Source: an uncultured Paracoccaceae bacterium (GTDB lineage Bacteria; Pseudomonadota; Alphaproteobacteria; Rhodobacterales; Rhodobacteraceae). Taken from it: 64,000 nucleotides of DNA. Below are positions 16,562 through 24,615 of this stretch, one piece after another. Position 1 is the stretch's first letter. Every line of letters starts with the position of its first letter. The DNA is taken from the NCBI GenBank assembly GCA_947500775.1, contig CANMTD010000002.1:434001-498000 (forward strand), in the 5' to 3' direction. The notes under the pieces were generated by a model. It saw nothing but the letters and a program-made list of their open reading frames with translations, searched no databases and was not told where the DNA came from. Made by a program: the position numbers and the translations under genes.

Positions 16562-17133
16562 TCCCGTGCGCCTGCCTTGCGCAACAGGGTCCAGTCATGC
16601 CCCGCCAGCCGCCCGTCGGGATGTCTGGCAGAGCGGCGCGCCACCGGTTCAAACCCGCAAGAGCCATACAGCGTCACCGCCGGGCGGTTCGTGGCATCGA
16701 CGATGATGCTTTGCTCCCCAGGCCCCGCACGGTGACCGGCCGACGATAACAGCCGTCGCGCCACACCCTGCCGCCGAAAGGCGTCGAACACCGCCAGAAC
16801 ATGGATATGCCGCGTGTTCCGCGCCAGGTTTTCCAACTCGATCAGCGGGGCGAACTGCGCGGGCGTTTCCGGCCCGATGCTGTCCGGCACGCCGCCCAGA
16901 TCATAGGCAATCAGCACCCCGGCAACGCAGCCGTCCACCTCGGCCACCGTCGCGTTGGTCCAGGAATTCGGGCCGCTGTCTTCGGACACGCGGGCCTGCC
17001 CGACCTGCCAGGGGTCCTGTCCCGGCGCGGCCAGCGATTGCCAATGGGCAAGCGGCATGCCATTGCCCGCGATGTTCAGGCCCCGCGCAAGATCTGGCGC
17101 GTCGCCTTTGCTGGCCGGGCGCAGGGCGATCAT
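16543..17133 (-). CDS. GNAT-family N-acetyltransferase
   Basis: 196 residues starting at 17133 (GGAGG about 7 bases upstream); the frame stays open to 17349 but that part lies over the preceding gene. The GNAT core shows LARNTRHIHVLAVFDAFRRQGVARRLL, with the acetyl-CoA pyrophosphate loop RRQGVAR, and NRPAVTLYGSCGFEPVARR as the C-terminal motif. Substrate unknown. Its start overlaps the stop of the truncated methyltransferase gene (ATGA), so it is translated from the same message. Its 3' end runs 19 bases into the convergent cupin gene. Confidence 0.85.
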   Translation of the reverse strand: MIALRPASKGDAPDLARGLNIAGNGMPLAHWQSLAAPGQDPWQVGQARVSEDSGPNSWTNATVAEVDGCVAGVLIAYDLGGVPDSIGPETPAQFAPLIELENLARNTRHIHVLAVFDAFRRQGVARRLLSSAGHRAGPGEQSIIVDATNRPAVTLYGSCGFEPVARRSARHPDGRLAGHDWTLLRKAGARDQPRIG

Positions 17134-17540
17134 TGGCACGCCTCCGGCTGAAAGGTCTCGGCGATCCGGGCGATGTGGCGGTGATCGGTGCCGCAGCACC
17201 CGCCCAGAACACGCAGACCGGGCAGCATGGCCCGCAGCGCCGCCATCTGCCCGGCCAGTTCCGCGGGGTTGCCGTCGTCCAGATGTTCGCAGGCGTCCAG
17301 CTCGGCATGGCTGAGGCGTGAGGCATTGGCCCGCACGCGGACGCGCCACCCCTGCCCGCCGCTCAGACGGTGCCGGAAATACTCGGGATGCGCGCAGTTG
17401 ATCATGTAACAGGCCGGCGCATGGCCGGTGTCGGCATGGGTCATGGTGATCGCGCTGATCAGATCGGTCTCAAGCCCGCCATCGGTCAGAAAGACGTGCC
17501 GGTCAAGAAGCCTGTTGATATGCTGGTTGGAAAGGGTCAT
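17130..17540 (-). pseudogene. Homocysteine S-methyltransferase remnant with internal in-frame deletions
   Basis: 136 residues instead of about 300. The N terminus (RHVFLTDGGLETDLI) and the C terminus (CYMINCAHPEYF, RANASRLSHAELDACEHLDDG, LGGCCGTDHRHIARI) are excellent matches to the cobalamin-independent family that methylates homocysteine. Between them only a short piece, SAITMTHAD, survives, which in intact proteins lies in the middle of the barrel. So most of the barrel is lost, yet the frame is intact. The zinc cysteines of NC and GGCCG are kept. RBS AGGAG is present. Activity is very unlikely; it may survive only as a leader for the coupled GNAT gene. Read errors cannot be excluded, but two in-frame losses make them unlikely. 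Confidence 0.8.
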
Positions 17541-17694
17541 GTCCGCTCCTGTTTCTGGTGCTGACCTTTTCACATCGCCGGGCTTTCAAGCTCCAGTCGG
17601 CTTGTGGTACACTAACACCCAGTGCACATTATGTATTTAATTCAATAATTTACCTGCCTAACAACACAGGCCCCGCCGGAAAGCCCCAGACGAT

Positions 17695-17713
17695 ACTGTA
17701 CCGGCGGTACAGT
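17695..17713. promoter_or_regulatory. Palindromic operator candidate before the TetR gene
   Basis: ACTGTACC (17695-17702) and GGTACAGT (17706-17713) are perfect inverted repeats around GGC, 14 bases before the tetR start. Size and place suit TetR autoregulation. Confidence 0.65.
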
Positions 17714-17727
17714 GGAAACGGAAACCG

Positions 17728-18354
17728 ATGAACAAAACCACCAAAGGCAGCGACACCCGGCAGCGGATTCTTGACGTGGCGCAGGAGGCGATCCTGGCCA
17801 AGGGGTTCGATGCCACCTCGATCGAGGAAATCGTGGCCGCGGTGGATATCACCAAGGGCGGGTTTTTCTATCATTTCGCAGATAAGAACGCCCTGGCCCA
17901 TGCCCTGCTGGAACGTTACAGCGCAGAAGAGGAGGCGCTGTTTCAGGGGCTGTTCACCCGCGCCGCCGAACTGAACGACGACCCGCTGCATATCATGCTG
18001 ATCGCGCTGAAACTGCTGGCCGAAATGCTGACCGATCTGGAACAGAGCCATCCGGGATGCCTTGTCGCGACGGCCTGTTATCAGGAACGTCTGTTCAACA
18101 AACAGGTGCGCGATCTGAACCGCAAGGCGATGCTCAGCTGGCGCCATAAATTCCGCGCACAGTTCGACCGGATCGCCGCGCTTTATCCGCCCCGCGATGC
18201 TGTCGATCTGGACGATCTGTCGGACATGGCCTCGGGTGTGCTGGAGGGCGGCATCGTCCTGTCAAAAGCCCTGGGCGACCCCAAGGCGCTGGCCAAGCAG
18301 GTGATCCTGTTCCGGTCCTATGTGAAACTGCTGTTCTCGCCCCGGATTCAGTAA
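17728..18354 (+). CDS. TetR/AcrR-family transcriptional regulator
   Basis: 208 residues. The N-terminal HTH (about 10-57) reads TRQRILDVAQEAILAKGFD and then DITKGGFFYHFADKNALAHALLERY, a classic TetR DNA-binding domain. The C-terminal ligand-binding domain is helical with GCLVATACYQERLFNKQVR, reminiscent of the TetR_C_33-like group. It starts right after a perfect palindrome (17695-17713) and is divergent from the methyltransferase remnant and GNAT gene. The downstream psuK starts 40 bases after its stop, so its target could be itself, the divergent pair, or a distant gene. Confidence 0.9.
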   Translation: MNKTTKGSDTRQRILDVAQEAILAKGFDATSIEEIVAAVDITKGGFFYHFADKNALAHALLERYSAEEEALFQGLFTRAAELNDDPLHIMLIALKLLAEMLTDLEQSHPGCLVATACYQERLFNKQVRDLNRKAMLSWRHKFRAQFDRIAALYPPRDAVDLDDLSDMASGVLEGGIVLSKALGDPKALAKQVILFRSYVKLLFSPRIQ

Positions 18355-18394
18355 CCCCTTGCGGCGCGCGGCGGTTCCCAGTTAAAGCCGCATC

Positions 18395-19285
18395 ATGACA
18401 AACAGCCCGGATATCCTGTGCATCGGCTCGGTCCTGTGGGACGTCATCGGGCGCAGCACCGTTCATATGAAGCTGGGCGCCGATGTGCCCGGCCGCATTC
18501 TGCGCGAACCCGGCGGCGTGGCGATGAACATCGCGATGACGCTGAAACGGTTCAACATGCGCCCCGCCCTGCTCAGCGCGGTCGGGCTGGACCCGCAGGG
18601 GGCCGAGCTGATCGGCCAATGTGAACAGCTGGGGCTGATCACCGACTATGTCTATCGCTCGCAGGATCTGCCGACTGATCGTTACATGGCGGTCGAGGGC
18701 GCCAACGGGCTGATCGCGGCGATTGCCGACGCGCATTCGCTGGAAACCGCGGGCGCCAAGATTTTGCGCCCCTTGGAAGACGGACGTCTGGGCAGCGCCG
18801 ACAGCCCCTATCGCGGGATTGTCGCGCTGGACGGCAATCTGACCGAATTGCTGCTGGCGGGTATTGCCCAAAACCCCGCCTTTGCCGCCGCCGATCTGCG
18901 CGTGGCCCCGGCCAGCCCCGGCAAAGCCGACCGCCTGACCCCGCTGCTGGGCCATCCCCGCGCCACGCTGTACGTCAATCTGGAAGAGGCCAGCCTGCTG
19001 TGCCACGACAGTTTCACCAGCGCACCGGATGCCGCACAGGCCCTGCTGGCGCGCGGGGCGGGCCGGGTGCTGGTCACCGACGGCGGATCGGCCGCCGCCG
19101 ATGGATCGCCCGAGGGCGTGATTTCGCGCTGCCCGCCAAAGGTCATGGTGACGCGTGTAACCGGCGCGGGCGACACCTTCATGGCCGCCCATATCGCGGC
19201 CGAACGCGCGGGCAAATCCCGTGACGACGCCCTGCACGCGGCGCTGGACGCCGCCGCCGCCCATGTCTGTGGAGAAAGCAGCTGA
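18395..19285 (+). CDS. psuK: PfkB-family carbohydrate kinase, probably pseudouridine kinase
   Basis: 296 residues of the ribokinase/PfkB family. The N-terminal GSVLWDVIGRS and EPGGVAMNIAMTLKRF segments bind the sugar, and VTRVTGAGDTFMAAHIAAERAG holds the GAGDTF anion hole with the catalytic Asp. It overlaps psuG by one base, and in this arrangement the kinase makes pseudouridine 5'-phosphate for PsuG. So the specific function is inferred from the partner gene; the sequence alone only proves the family. The second N-terminal PfkB motif is also recognisable at GLITDYV and RYMAVEG. Confidence 0.85.
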   Translation: MTNSPDILCIGSVLWDVIGRSTVHMKLGADVPGRILREPGGVAMNIAMTLKRFNMRPALLSAVGLDPQGAELIGQCEQLGLITDYVYRSQDLPTDRYMAVEGANGLIAAIADAHSLETAGAKILRPLEDGRLGSADSPYRGIVALDGNLTELLLAGIAQNPAFAAADLRVAPASPGKADRLTPLLGHPRATLYVNLEEASLLCHDSFTSAPDAAQALLARGAGRVLVTDGGSAAADGSPEGVISRCPPKVMVTRVTGAGDTFMAAHIAAERAGKSRDDALHAALDAAAAHVCGESS

Positions 19286-20208
19286 TGCCCCTGCCCCTGA
19301 TCCAGTCCGCCGAAGTGACCGACGCGCAATCGCGCGGCCTGCCCGTGGTTGCGCTGGAAAGCACGATCATCACCCACGGGATGCCCTATCCCCAGAATCT
19401 GGAAACCGCCCAGCGGGTCGAACAGGAAATCCGCGCAGGCGGCGCCGTGCCCGCAACCATCGCGCTGATGGGGGGACATATCCATATCGGGCTGGAACCG
19501 GATGCGCTGAACACATTGGCCCAGACCGAAAACGCCCATAAGGTCAGCCGCGCCGATCTGGCCGTCTGTCTCAGCGAAGGCTGGACCGGGGCCACCACCG
19601 TCGCCGCCACCATGATCTGCGCCCATCTGGCCGGGATCGAGGTGTTCGCCACCGGCGGGATCGGCGGCGTGCATCAGGGGGCCGAAACCACATTCGATAT
19701 CTCGGCGGACCTGCATGAACTGGCACAGACCCCGGTCACCGTGGTGGCCGCCGGGGCCAAGGCCATTCTCGACCTGCCCAAAACGCTGGAGGTGCTGGAA
19801 ACCCAGGGCGTGCCGGTGATCGGCTATCGCACCGATGATTTCCCGGCCTTCTGGTCGCGCAGCTCGGGCCTGCCGGCACCGCTGCGCATGGACCAGCCCG
19901 GCCAGATCGCGGCGGCCCATGTCACCCGTGGCGCGCTGGGTCTGACTGGCGGTCAACTGGTCGCCAACCCGATCCCGCCCGAGGCCGAAATTCCGCGTCA
20001 GGTGATCGACCCGATCATCGCCGCAGCCCTGTCCGACAGCACCGGAATCGCCGCCAAAGAGGTCACACCGTTTCTGTTGAATCGCATCTTCGAACTGACC
20101 GAGGGCCGGTCGCTGCAGGCAAATATCGCACTGGTGCTGAACAATGCCCAAGTGGCGGCAGGAATTGCCTGCGAAATCAACAAAATGCGTCAGAAAAACC
20201 TGGGCTGA
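19285..20208 (+). CDS. psuG: Pseudouridine-5'-phosphate glycosidase
   Basis: 307 residues, the standard size. ALESTIITHGMPYPQN, the family signature near the N terminus, is followed by GAVPATIALMGGHIHIGL, KVSRADLAVCLSEGWTGATTVAATM, ATGGIGGVHQGAE and GYRTDDFPAFWSR. The enzyme splits pseudouridine 5'-phosphate to uracil and ribose 5-phosphate, a Mn-dependent C-C glycosidic cleavage. The start overlaps the psuK stop in TGATG. Together the pair salvages pseudouridine from RNA turnover. No transporter for pseudouridine is visible in the window. Confidence 0.96.
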   Translation: MPLPLIQSAEVTDAQSRGLPVVALESTIITHGMPYPQNLETAQRVEQEIRAGGAVPATIALMGGHIHIGLEPDALNTLAQTENAHKVSRADLAVCLSEGWTGATTVAATMICAHLAGIEVFATGGIGGVHQGAETTFDISADLHELAQTPVTVVAAGAKAILDLPKTLEVLETQGVPVIGYRTDDFPAFWSRSSGLPAPLRMDQPGQIAAAHVTRGALGLTGGQLVANPIPPEAEIPRQVIDPIIAAALSDSTGIAAKEVTPFLLNRIFELTEGRSLQANIALVLNNAQVAAGIACEINKMRQKNLG

Positions 20209-20274
20209 CACAGCAACCTGTTGTAGCGACCGAGACAAGCCACTACCTTCACCTTGTTCAATTATTTGGTCATC

Positions 20275-21021
20275 ATGCCCGATCACAATCGCCACGACCC
20301 GCACCACGATCCCCACCGCCGCCGCGCAACGCCGCTGGCCGGTCTCAGGGGCAGTTTTCTGACCGGTCTGGTCGTGATCGCCCCGATCGGTCTGACCGTC
20401 TGGCTGATCTGGACGGTGGTCGGCTGGGTCGATGGGTTCGTCCTGCCCTTCGTGCCGGATTATTACCATCCCGAAACCATGGTGAAACGCTGGTTCGGTG
20501 AAGACACCAACATCAACATCCGTGGCCTTGGCGTCATCTTTTTCCTGGTCTTTACCGTGGTGGTCGGCTGGATCGCCAAAGGGCTGATCGGACGGTCGTT
20601 CATCGCCTGGGGCGAAAGCCTGGTGGACCGGATGCCGATTGTCCGGTCTATCTATAACGGGTTGAAACAGATCGCGGAAACCGTGTTCGCCCAGTCGGAC
20701 ACCACCTTTGACAAGGCCTGTCTGGTCGAATACCCGCGCAAGGGCATCTGGGCCGTTGCCTTCGTGTCGACCACCACCAAGGGCGAGGTCGACAAACGCA
20801 TCCCGCGCGAAGAACCGCTGATCAGCGTGTTCCTGCCTACAACGCCCAACCCCACGTCCGGTTTTCTGCTGTTCGTGCCGCGCGAAGATGTGATCCTGCT
20901 GGACATGAGCGTCGAGGATGCGGCCAAGCTGGTGATCTCTGCCGGGCTTGTCTATCCCAACGAAAAGACCCCCAGCGCCGCGCCCAAGGTGATCCCGACC
21001 CGCGAAACCGAGGACGCATAA
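20275..21021 (+). CDS. DUF502 family inner-membrane protein
   Basis: 248 residues from the ATG at 20275. The frame also has a TTG at 20254. The His-rich N-terminal tail (HNRHDPHHDPHRRR) is followed by two transmembrane helices (about residues 27-55 and 82-105) and then the DUF502 core MPIVRSIYNGLKQIAETVF, CLVEYPRKGIWAVAFVST, and PTTPNPTSGFLLFVPREDVILLDMSVEDAAKLVIS. Function is not known for the family. It lies 66 bases after psuG and is convergent with the patatin gene. The histidine-rich tail could bind metal. Confidence 0.9.
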   Translation: MPDHNRHDPHHDPHRRRATPLAGLRGSFLTGLVVIAPIGLTVWLIWTVVGWVDGFVLPFVPDYYHPETMVKRWFGEDTNINIRGLGVIFFLVFTVVVGWIAKGLIGRSFIAWGESLVDRMPIVRSIYNGLKQIAETVFAQSDTTFDKACLVEYPRKGIWAVAFVSTTTKGEVDKRIPREEPLISVFLPTTPNPTSGFLLFVPREDVILLDMSVEDAAKLVISAGLVYPNEKTPSAAPKVIPTRETEDA

Positions 21022-21032
21022 GGTCGGCCGGG

Positions 21033-22070
21033 TTACGAAAACATCGTAACCAGATCGACGGAATCCTCATTCCCTACCTTGTCGAAGCTTTCGTCCAGAA
21101 ACGCCTCGGCCGCGCGGCGACCCGACTGTTTCAGATTGCTCAGCACCTGCGGCGTCGGCACCAGTTTGGTCGCAACACTCAGGTCGTTCATCAGCGCATC
21201 ATCGGCGATCATATGCACCAGCACGTTTTTCATCGTGTTGTTGTGCACCTGCCCCCTGCGGATCAGCTCTTTCACAAAGGAAATCGCCCGCATTTCGCGA
21301 AACAGCGACGAGTTGAAGCTGATCTCGTTGATCCGGTTCTGAATCTGCTGCGGGGTGGTCGGCAATTCTTCGCGGTGCAGCGGGTTGATGTTGATGATGA
21401 CGATGTCATCGGGCAGCGCCGGATGGAACAGCGGGAACAACGCCGGGTTGCCGGTATAGCCACCGTCCCAATAGGCTTCGCGCTGGCCGGTGTCGGGATC
21501 GTCGATTTCGACCGCCTGAAACAGCGTCGGCAAACAGGCCGAGGCCAGGATCGTGTCCACCGTGATCCGCTGATGATCGAAGACCTTGATCTTGCCGGTG
21601 CGCACATTGGTGGCGCAGATGCAGAACGCGGGACCGGCGTCGGTGCAGATCGACGGGCAATACAGTTCCTTGACGATCTCGGCCAAAGGGTTGCGATACA
21701 GCGGGCCCAGACCATAGGGGCTGCTGATCCGCGACATCAAATCGGCCGCCATGAACGAGGCCGAGGTTTCAAGCATCTGTGACATTGCCGCCGCCGGGGG
21801 CGACCACATCTGCAGCAACCGGATCAGATCGGGGTCATGGACCGCGCCGATCTTGCCCCACAGCCAGTTCAGATTGTCCCGCGCCTCTTGCCGCCCGCCC
21901 TTGGCCAGCCCCGATTTTATCGCAGCCCCGTTCAGCGCCCCCGCCGAGGTGCCCGAGATGCCCGCGATCTCGATCCGTTCGTCCTCCAGCAGGCGGTCCA
22001 GCGCGCCCCAGGTAAAGGCGCCATGTGCGCCGCCACCCTGTAGCGCCAGATTGATCCGTTTCACGGTCAT
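21033..22070 (-). CDS. Patatin-like phospholipase / possible intracellular PHB depolymerase
   Basis: 345 residues. It has the patatin oxyanion loop GGGAHG (12-17), nucleophile Ser42 in GTSAG, and the dyad Asp in WDGGYTGN (near residue 205). No signal peptide, so cytosolic. It is 21 bases downstream of 3-hydroxybutyrate dehydrogenase in the same transcript, so a role in breaking down polyhydroxybutyrate or a related ester is a fair inference; lipid acyl hydrolase is the general family activity. The C-terminal helical part (residues 260-345) is typical of the alphaproteobacterial subgroup. Confidence 0.9.
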   Translation of the reverse strand: MTVKRINLALQGGGAHGAFTWGALDRLLEDERIEIAGISGTSAGALNGAAIKSGLAKGGRQEARDNLNWLWGKIGAVHDPDLIRLLQMWSPPAAAMSQMLETSASFMAADLMSRISSPYGLGPLYRNPLAEIVKELYCPSICTDAGPAFCICATNVRTGKIKVFDHQRITVDTILASACLPTLFQAVEIDDPDTGQREAYWDGGYTGNPALFPLFHPALPDDIVIININPLHREELPTTPQQIQNRINEISFNSSLFREMRAISFVKELIRRGQVHNNTMKNVLVHMIADDALMNDLSVATKLVPTPQVLSNLKQSGRRAAEAFLDESFDKVGNEDSVDLVTMFS

Positions 22071-22091
22071 CGGGGTCTCTTTCGCTAAAGA

Positions 22092-22865
22092 TTACAGCGC
22101 GGTCCAGCCGCCATCGACGCTGATCGTGGTGCCGGTGATCTGGGCCGCCGCATCCGAACACAGGAACGCGGCGGTGCCGCCCATCTGTTCGACGGTGGCG
22201 AATTCCTTGGACGGCTGCCGGGTCAGCATGACGTTCTTGATCACGTCCTCGCGGCTCATGTTGTATTCTTTCATCGTATCGGGGATCTGCGCCTCGACCA
22301 GGGGGGTCAGCACGTAACCGGGGCAGATGGCGTTGCAGGTGATCGGTTCCTGCGCGGTTTCAAGGGCCGTGACCTTGGTCAGGCCGACAACCCCGTGTTT
22401 GGCCGCCACATAGGCCGATTTGAACGGCGATGCGGTCAGCCCGTGGGCCGAGGCGATATTGATCACCCTGCCCCAGCCCGCCGCACGCATCAACGGCAGC
22501 GCCGCCGCCGTGGTGTGAAACGCCGACGTCATGTTGATCGCGATGATCGCATCCCATTTCTCGGCCGGGAATTCGTCGATTGCGGCCACGTGCTGAATGC
22601 CCGCATTATTGATCAGGATATCGCAGGCCCCGGCCTGTTCGATCAATGCGCGACACTCGTCGCCCTTGGACATATCCGCCTTGATATACCGCGCCTTGAC
22701 CCCGTGATCCTGCGCGACACCAGCGGCCAGCGCGTGATCTTCGTCGCGGTCGGTGAAAGAGTTCAGAACCACATCGACGCCGACCTTGGCCAGTTCGATC
22801 GCGATGCCCAGCCCGATGCCCGAGTTTGACCCGGTGATAACGGCGGTTTTTCCCTGAAGTGTCAT
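22092..22865 (-). CDS. bdhA: 3-hydroxybutyrate dehydrogenase (SDR family)
   Basis: 257 residues from the ATG at 22865 with GGGAG upstream; the open frame above it is not used. Rossmann motif TGSNSGIGLGIA, NNAGIQHVA, active-site Ser and the YVAAKHG catalytic Tyr-Lys pair are present. NAICPGYVLTPLVEAQIPDTMKEY and VMLTRQPSKEFATVEQMGG are typical of D-3-hydroxybutyrate dehydrogenases. It oxidises D-3-hydroxybutyrate to acetoacetate with NAD+. It is first in a two-gene unit with the patatin and probably feeds carbon from PHB into central metabolism. Confidence 0.95.
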   Translation of the reverse strand: MTLQGKTAVITGSNSGIGLGIAIELAKVGVDVVLNSFTDRDEDHALAAGVAQDHGVKARYIKADMSKGDECRALIEQAGACDILINNAGIQHVAAIDEFPAEKWDAIIAINMTSAFHTTAAALPLMRAAGWGRVINIASAHGLTASPFKSAYVAAKHGVVGLTKVTALETAQEPITCNAICPGYVLTPLVEAQIPDTMKEYNMSREDVIKNVMLTRQPSKEFATVEQMGGTAAFLCSDAAAQITGTTISVDGGWTAL

Positions 22866-23026
22866 GGCGGAATGCTCCCTGTGTCCTGGTTGCGGGCACT
22901 GTACATGCTGCAACTGCAAAGAACAGGTGAAAAACGGGGCGAATGGCATTCGAAATCAGGGCAAACGTCCCATTTTCGACAAATTGGAACGGTATCGCAA
23001 CGATGCCGCGTTTCCGGAGTTTCACC

Positions 23027-23086
23027 ATGTTGAACAGCATCATGACCGCGACCGACAGCCTGTTCATCTATGGCTATTATGGATGA
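23027..23086 (+). CDS. Possible 19-residue leader peptide overlapping the RTX gene start
   Basis: An ATG at 23027 with GGAG at a proper distance opens a 19-codon frame (MLNSIMTATDSLFIYGYYG) that ends inside the start of the RTX gene in another frame. The RTX gene itself has no visible ribosome binding site, so it may depend on translation of this leader. It could equally be a chance frame, or the original RTX N terminus before a frameshift. Confidence 0.3.
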   Translation: MLNSIMTATDSLFIYGYYG

Positions 23087-24392
23087 ATACGGGGTGTTCA
23101 TCGGCACCACGGTCTTTGGCACCGGGTTAAGCTATACCACCGATGGCGAAGGCACGCAGACCCTGACCGGCGGCACCGTCACCCGGATCGAGGCGATCGC
23201 GGAATCCTCGCCCACCGTTGGCCTTGGGTATTTCGCCATGCGCAGTCCCGACATCACCGATGTGGCCGAACTGAATGCGCTGACCCCCGACTGGGTGGAT
23301 GCCGCGAATTTTTTCACCCTTTACACCGCCATGGGCGGCACCCCGATCGAGCTGGTCGAAGGCGGTGAATATGTGGGTACGGATCTGGCCGATGTGGTCT
23401 TTGGCCAGCCCGACGGATCCTATCTGGAAGGCGGCGCCGGGGATGACGTGCTGAGACACGGCACCTATTCCTTCGGCGGCGATGGCGATGATCGCATTTT
23501 CGGCAGCAACCTGATGTATGGCGAGGCCGGAAATGACACGATGCGCGGCAGCACTGGCAACGACACCATGCATGGCGGCACCGGCCGGGACCGTATGTTC
23601 GGGCGCGACGGCAATGACGAAATGTTCGGCGGTGCCGGGCGGGACCGCATGTCGGGGGGCGCGGGCGACGACACCATGTTTGGCGACCGTTCAACCGGCC
23701 TTGGCGACGACCACTTTGATCACCTCTATGGCGATGCCGGAAATGACAGAATCTATGGCAGTGACGGCGGAGCGCATGTCGACGGCGGCACCGGCAACGA
23801 TACTTTGAACGGGGGCACCGGTGACGATACCATTCTTGGCGGCGACGGCAGTGACATGCTGAGCGCAGGATTCGGAGGCACCGATTACATGGATGGCGGT
23901 GACGGCACGGATTATTTCCTCAGCCGTTCCGACAGTGCACAAATGATCGGTGGCAATGGCTCGGACCACTTCGGCGCTCTGGGGGGCGACGAGTGGCTGG
24001 ACGGTGGCGCAGACAATGACATCCTGATGGTTGGAAACATTACCATACAGACCGACGCCGGGTTCGATACGATGACGGGCGGCGAAGGGGCCGATGCCTT
24101 CATGATCGATGGCCGCGCGACATCCGGGGCGGTGGTTGTGTTGGATTTCACGCTTGCCGATGACATGATCTATATCCTCGATGAAACCGCCACCGAAGAC
24201 CTCAGCATTTCGCCCACTCTGGACACTCCGGCAAATGAACATCAGCGGTTTCTGGATCATGCACAGCAGGTCGGCGCGGATGTTGTCTGGACCAATACCG
24301 ATGGAACCTATTCGGTCACCATCAACAACCTGAATATCGGCGATCTGACGGACGACAACTTTACCTTCACGGAATCGCTGTACGATTTCTAA
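23070..24392 (+). CDS. RTX (haemolysin-type) calcium-binding repeat protein
   Basis: 440 residues. The N-terminal ~110 residues are unique to this protein. Then comes a block of GGxGxDxhx nonapeptides (about residues 118-300: LEGGAGDDVLR, MYGEAGNDTMRGSTGNDTM, GGTGRDRMFGRDGNDEMF and so on), which form a Ca-loaded beta-roll. The C-terminal part (about 340-440) has a beta-rich sequence with DFTLADDMIYIL that resembles the closing segment of secreted RTX proteins. There is no Sec signal peptide, fitting type I secretion with a C-terminal signal; no ABC/HlyD genes lie nearby. The start is 23070 or 23079. Very Asp-rich, acidic. No enzymatic domain is recognised. Confidence 0.9.
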   Translation: MAIMDEYGVFIGTTVFGTGLSYTTDGEGTQTLTGGTVTRIEAIAESSPTVGLGYFAMRSPDITDVAELNALTPDWVDAANFFTLYTAMGGTPIELVEGGEYVGTDLADVVFGQPDGSYLEGGAGDDVLRHGTYSFGGDGDDRIFGSNLMYGEAGNDTMRGSTGNDTMHGGTGRDRMFGRDGNDEMFGGAGRDRMSGGAGDDTMFGDRSTGLGDDHFDHLYGDAGNDRIYGSDGGAHVDGGTGNDTLNGGTGDDTILGGDGSDMLSAGFGGTDYMDGGDGTDYFLSRSDSAQMIGGNGSDHFGALGGDEWLDGGADNDILMVGNITIQTDAGFDTMTGGEGADAFMIDGRATSGAVVVLDFTLADDMIYILDETATEDLSISPTLDTPANEHQRFLDHAQQVGADVVWTNTDGTYSVTINNLNIGDLTDDNFTFTESLYDF

Positions 24393-24426
24393 GCGTTCCA
24401 CCCACCCCCAAACATCCCCCGATGCC

Positions 24427-24455
24427 AAAAAAAACGCCCGCACGAAGCGGGCGTT
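24427..24455. terminator. GC-rich hairpin downstream of the RTX gene
   Basis: Perfect 9-bp stem AACGCCCGC (24433-24441) and GCGGGCGTT (24447-24455), loop ACGAA. On the plus strand only TTAAGTTATT follows, while a run of eight A precedes it (24427-24434), giving the strong U-tract on the minus strand. It probably ends the RTX message, but the better-formed terminator faces leftward. A second foldable block follows at 24464-24508 (AGGTTTC/GAAACCT inside GAGGC/GCCTC). Confidence 0.6.
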
Positions 24456-24615
24456 AAGTTATTGAGGCAGGTTTCATACAGGCAAGAAACCTATCGAGCA
24501 GTGGCCTCTTTATACGCAATCAATCGCCACCGTCCAAGCTAAAAGTTTGAAAACCTTGGCAAGCCTGCTTAGTGTCCGGGCCAACGAAAAAAGGCAGGCA
24601 GGGATTGTTGCGGAT

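Noticed and set aside
16543-17349. GNAT gene starting at 17349
   Set aside because: The first 72 residues are an Arg-rich shadow of the methyltransferase remnant; the ATG at 17133 with GGAGG fits the GNAT N terminus.
22864-23130. Cysteine-rich 88-codon frame (CPGCGHCTCCNC) between bdhA and the RTX gene
   Set aside because: It begins in the bdhA start codon region and overlaps the RTX start; no RBS and no family. The Cys run comes from the bdhA promoter sequence.
23500-23900. Short tandem-like DNA repeats
   Set aside because: They encode the RTX nonapeptides and vary at the wobble bases; not a CRISPR or satellite array.
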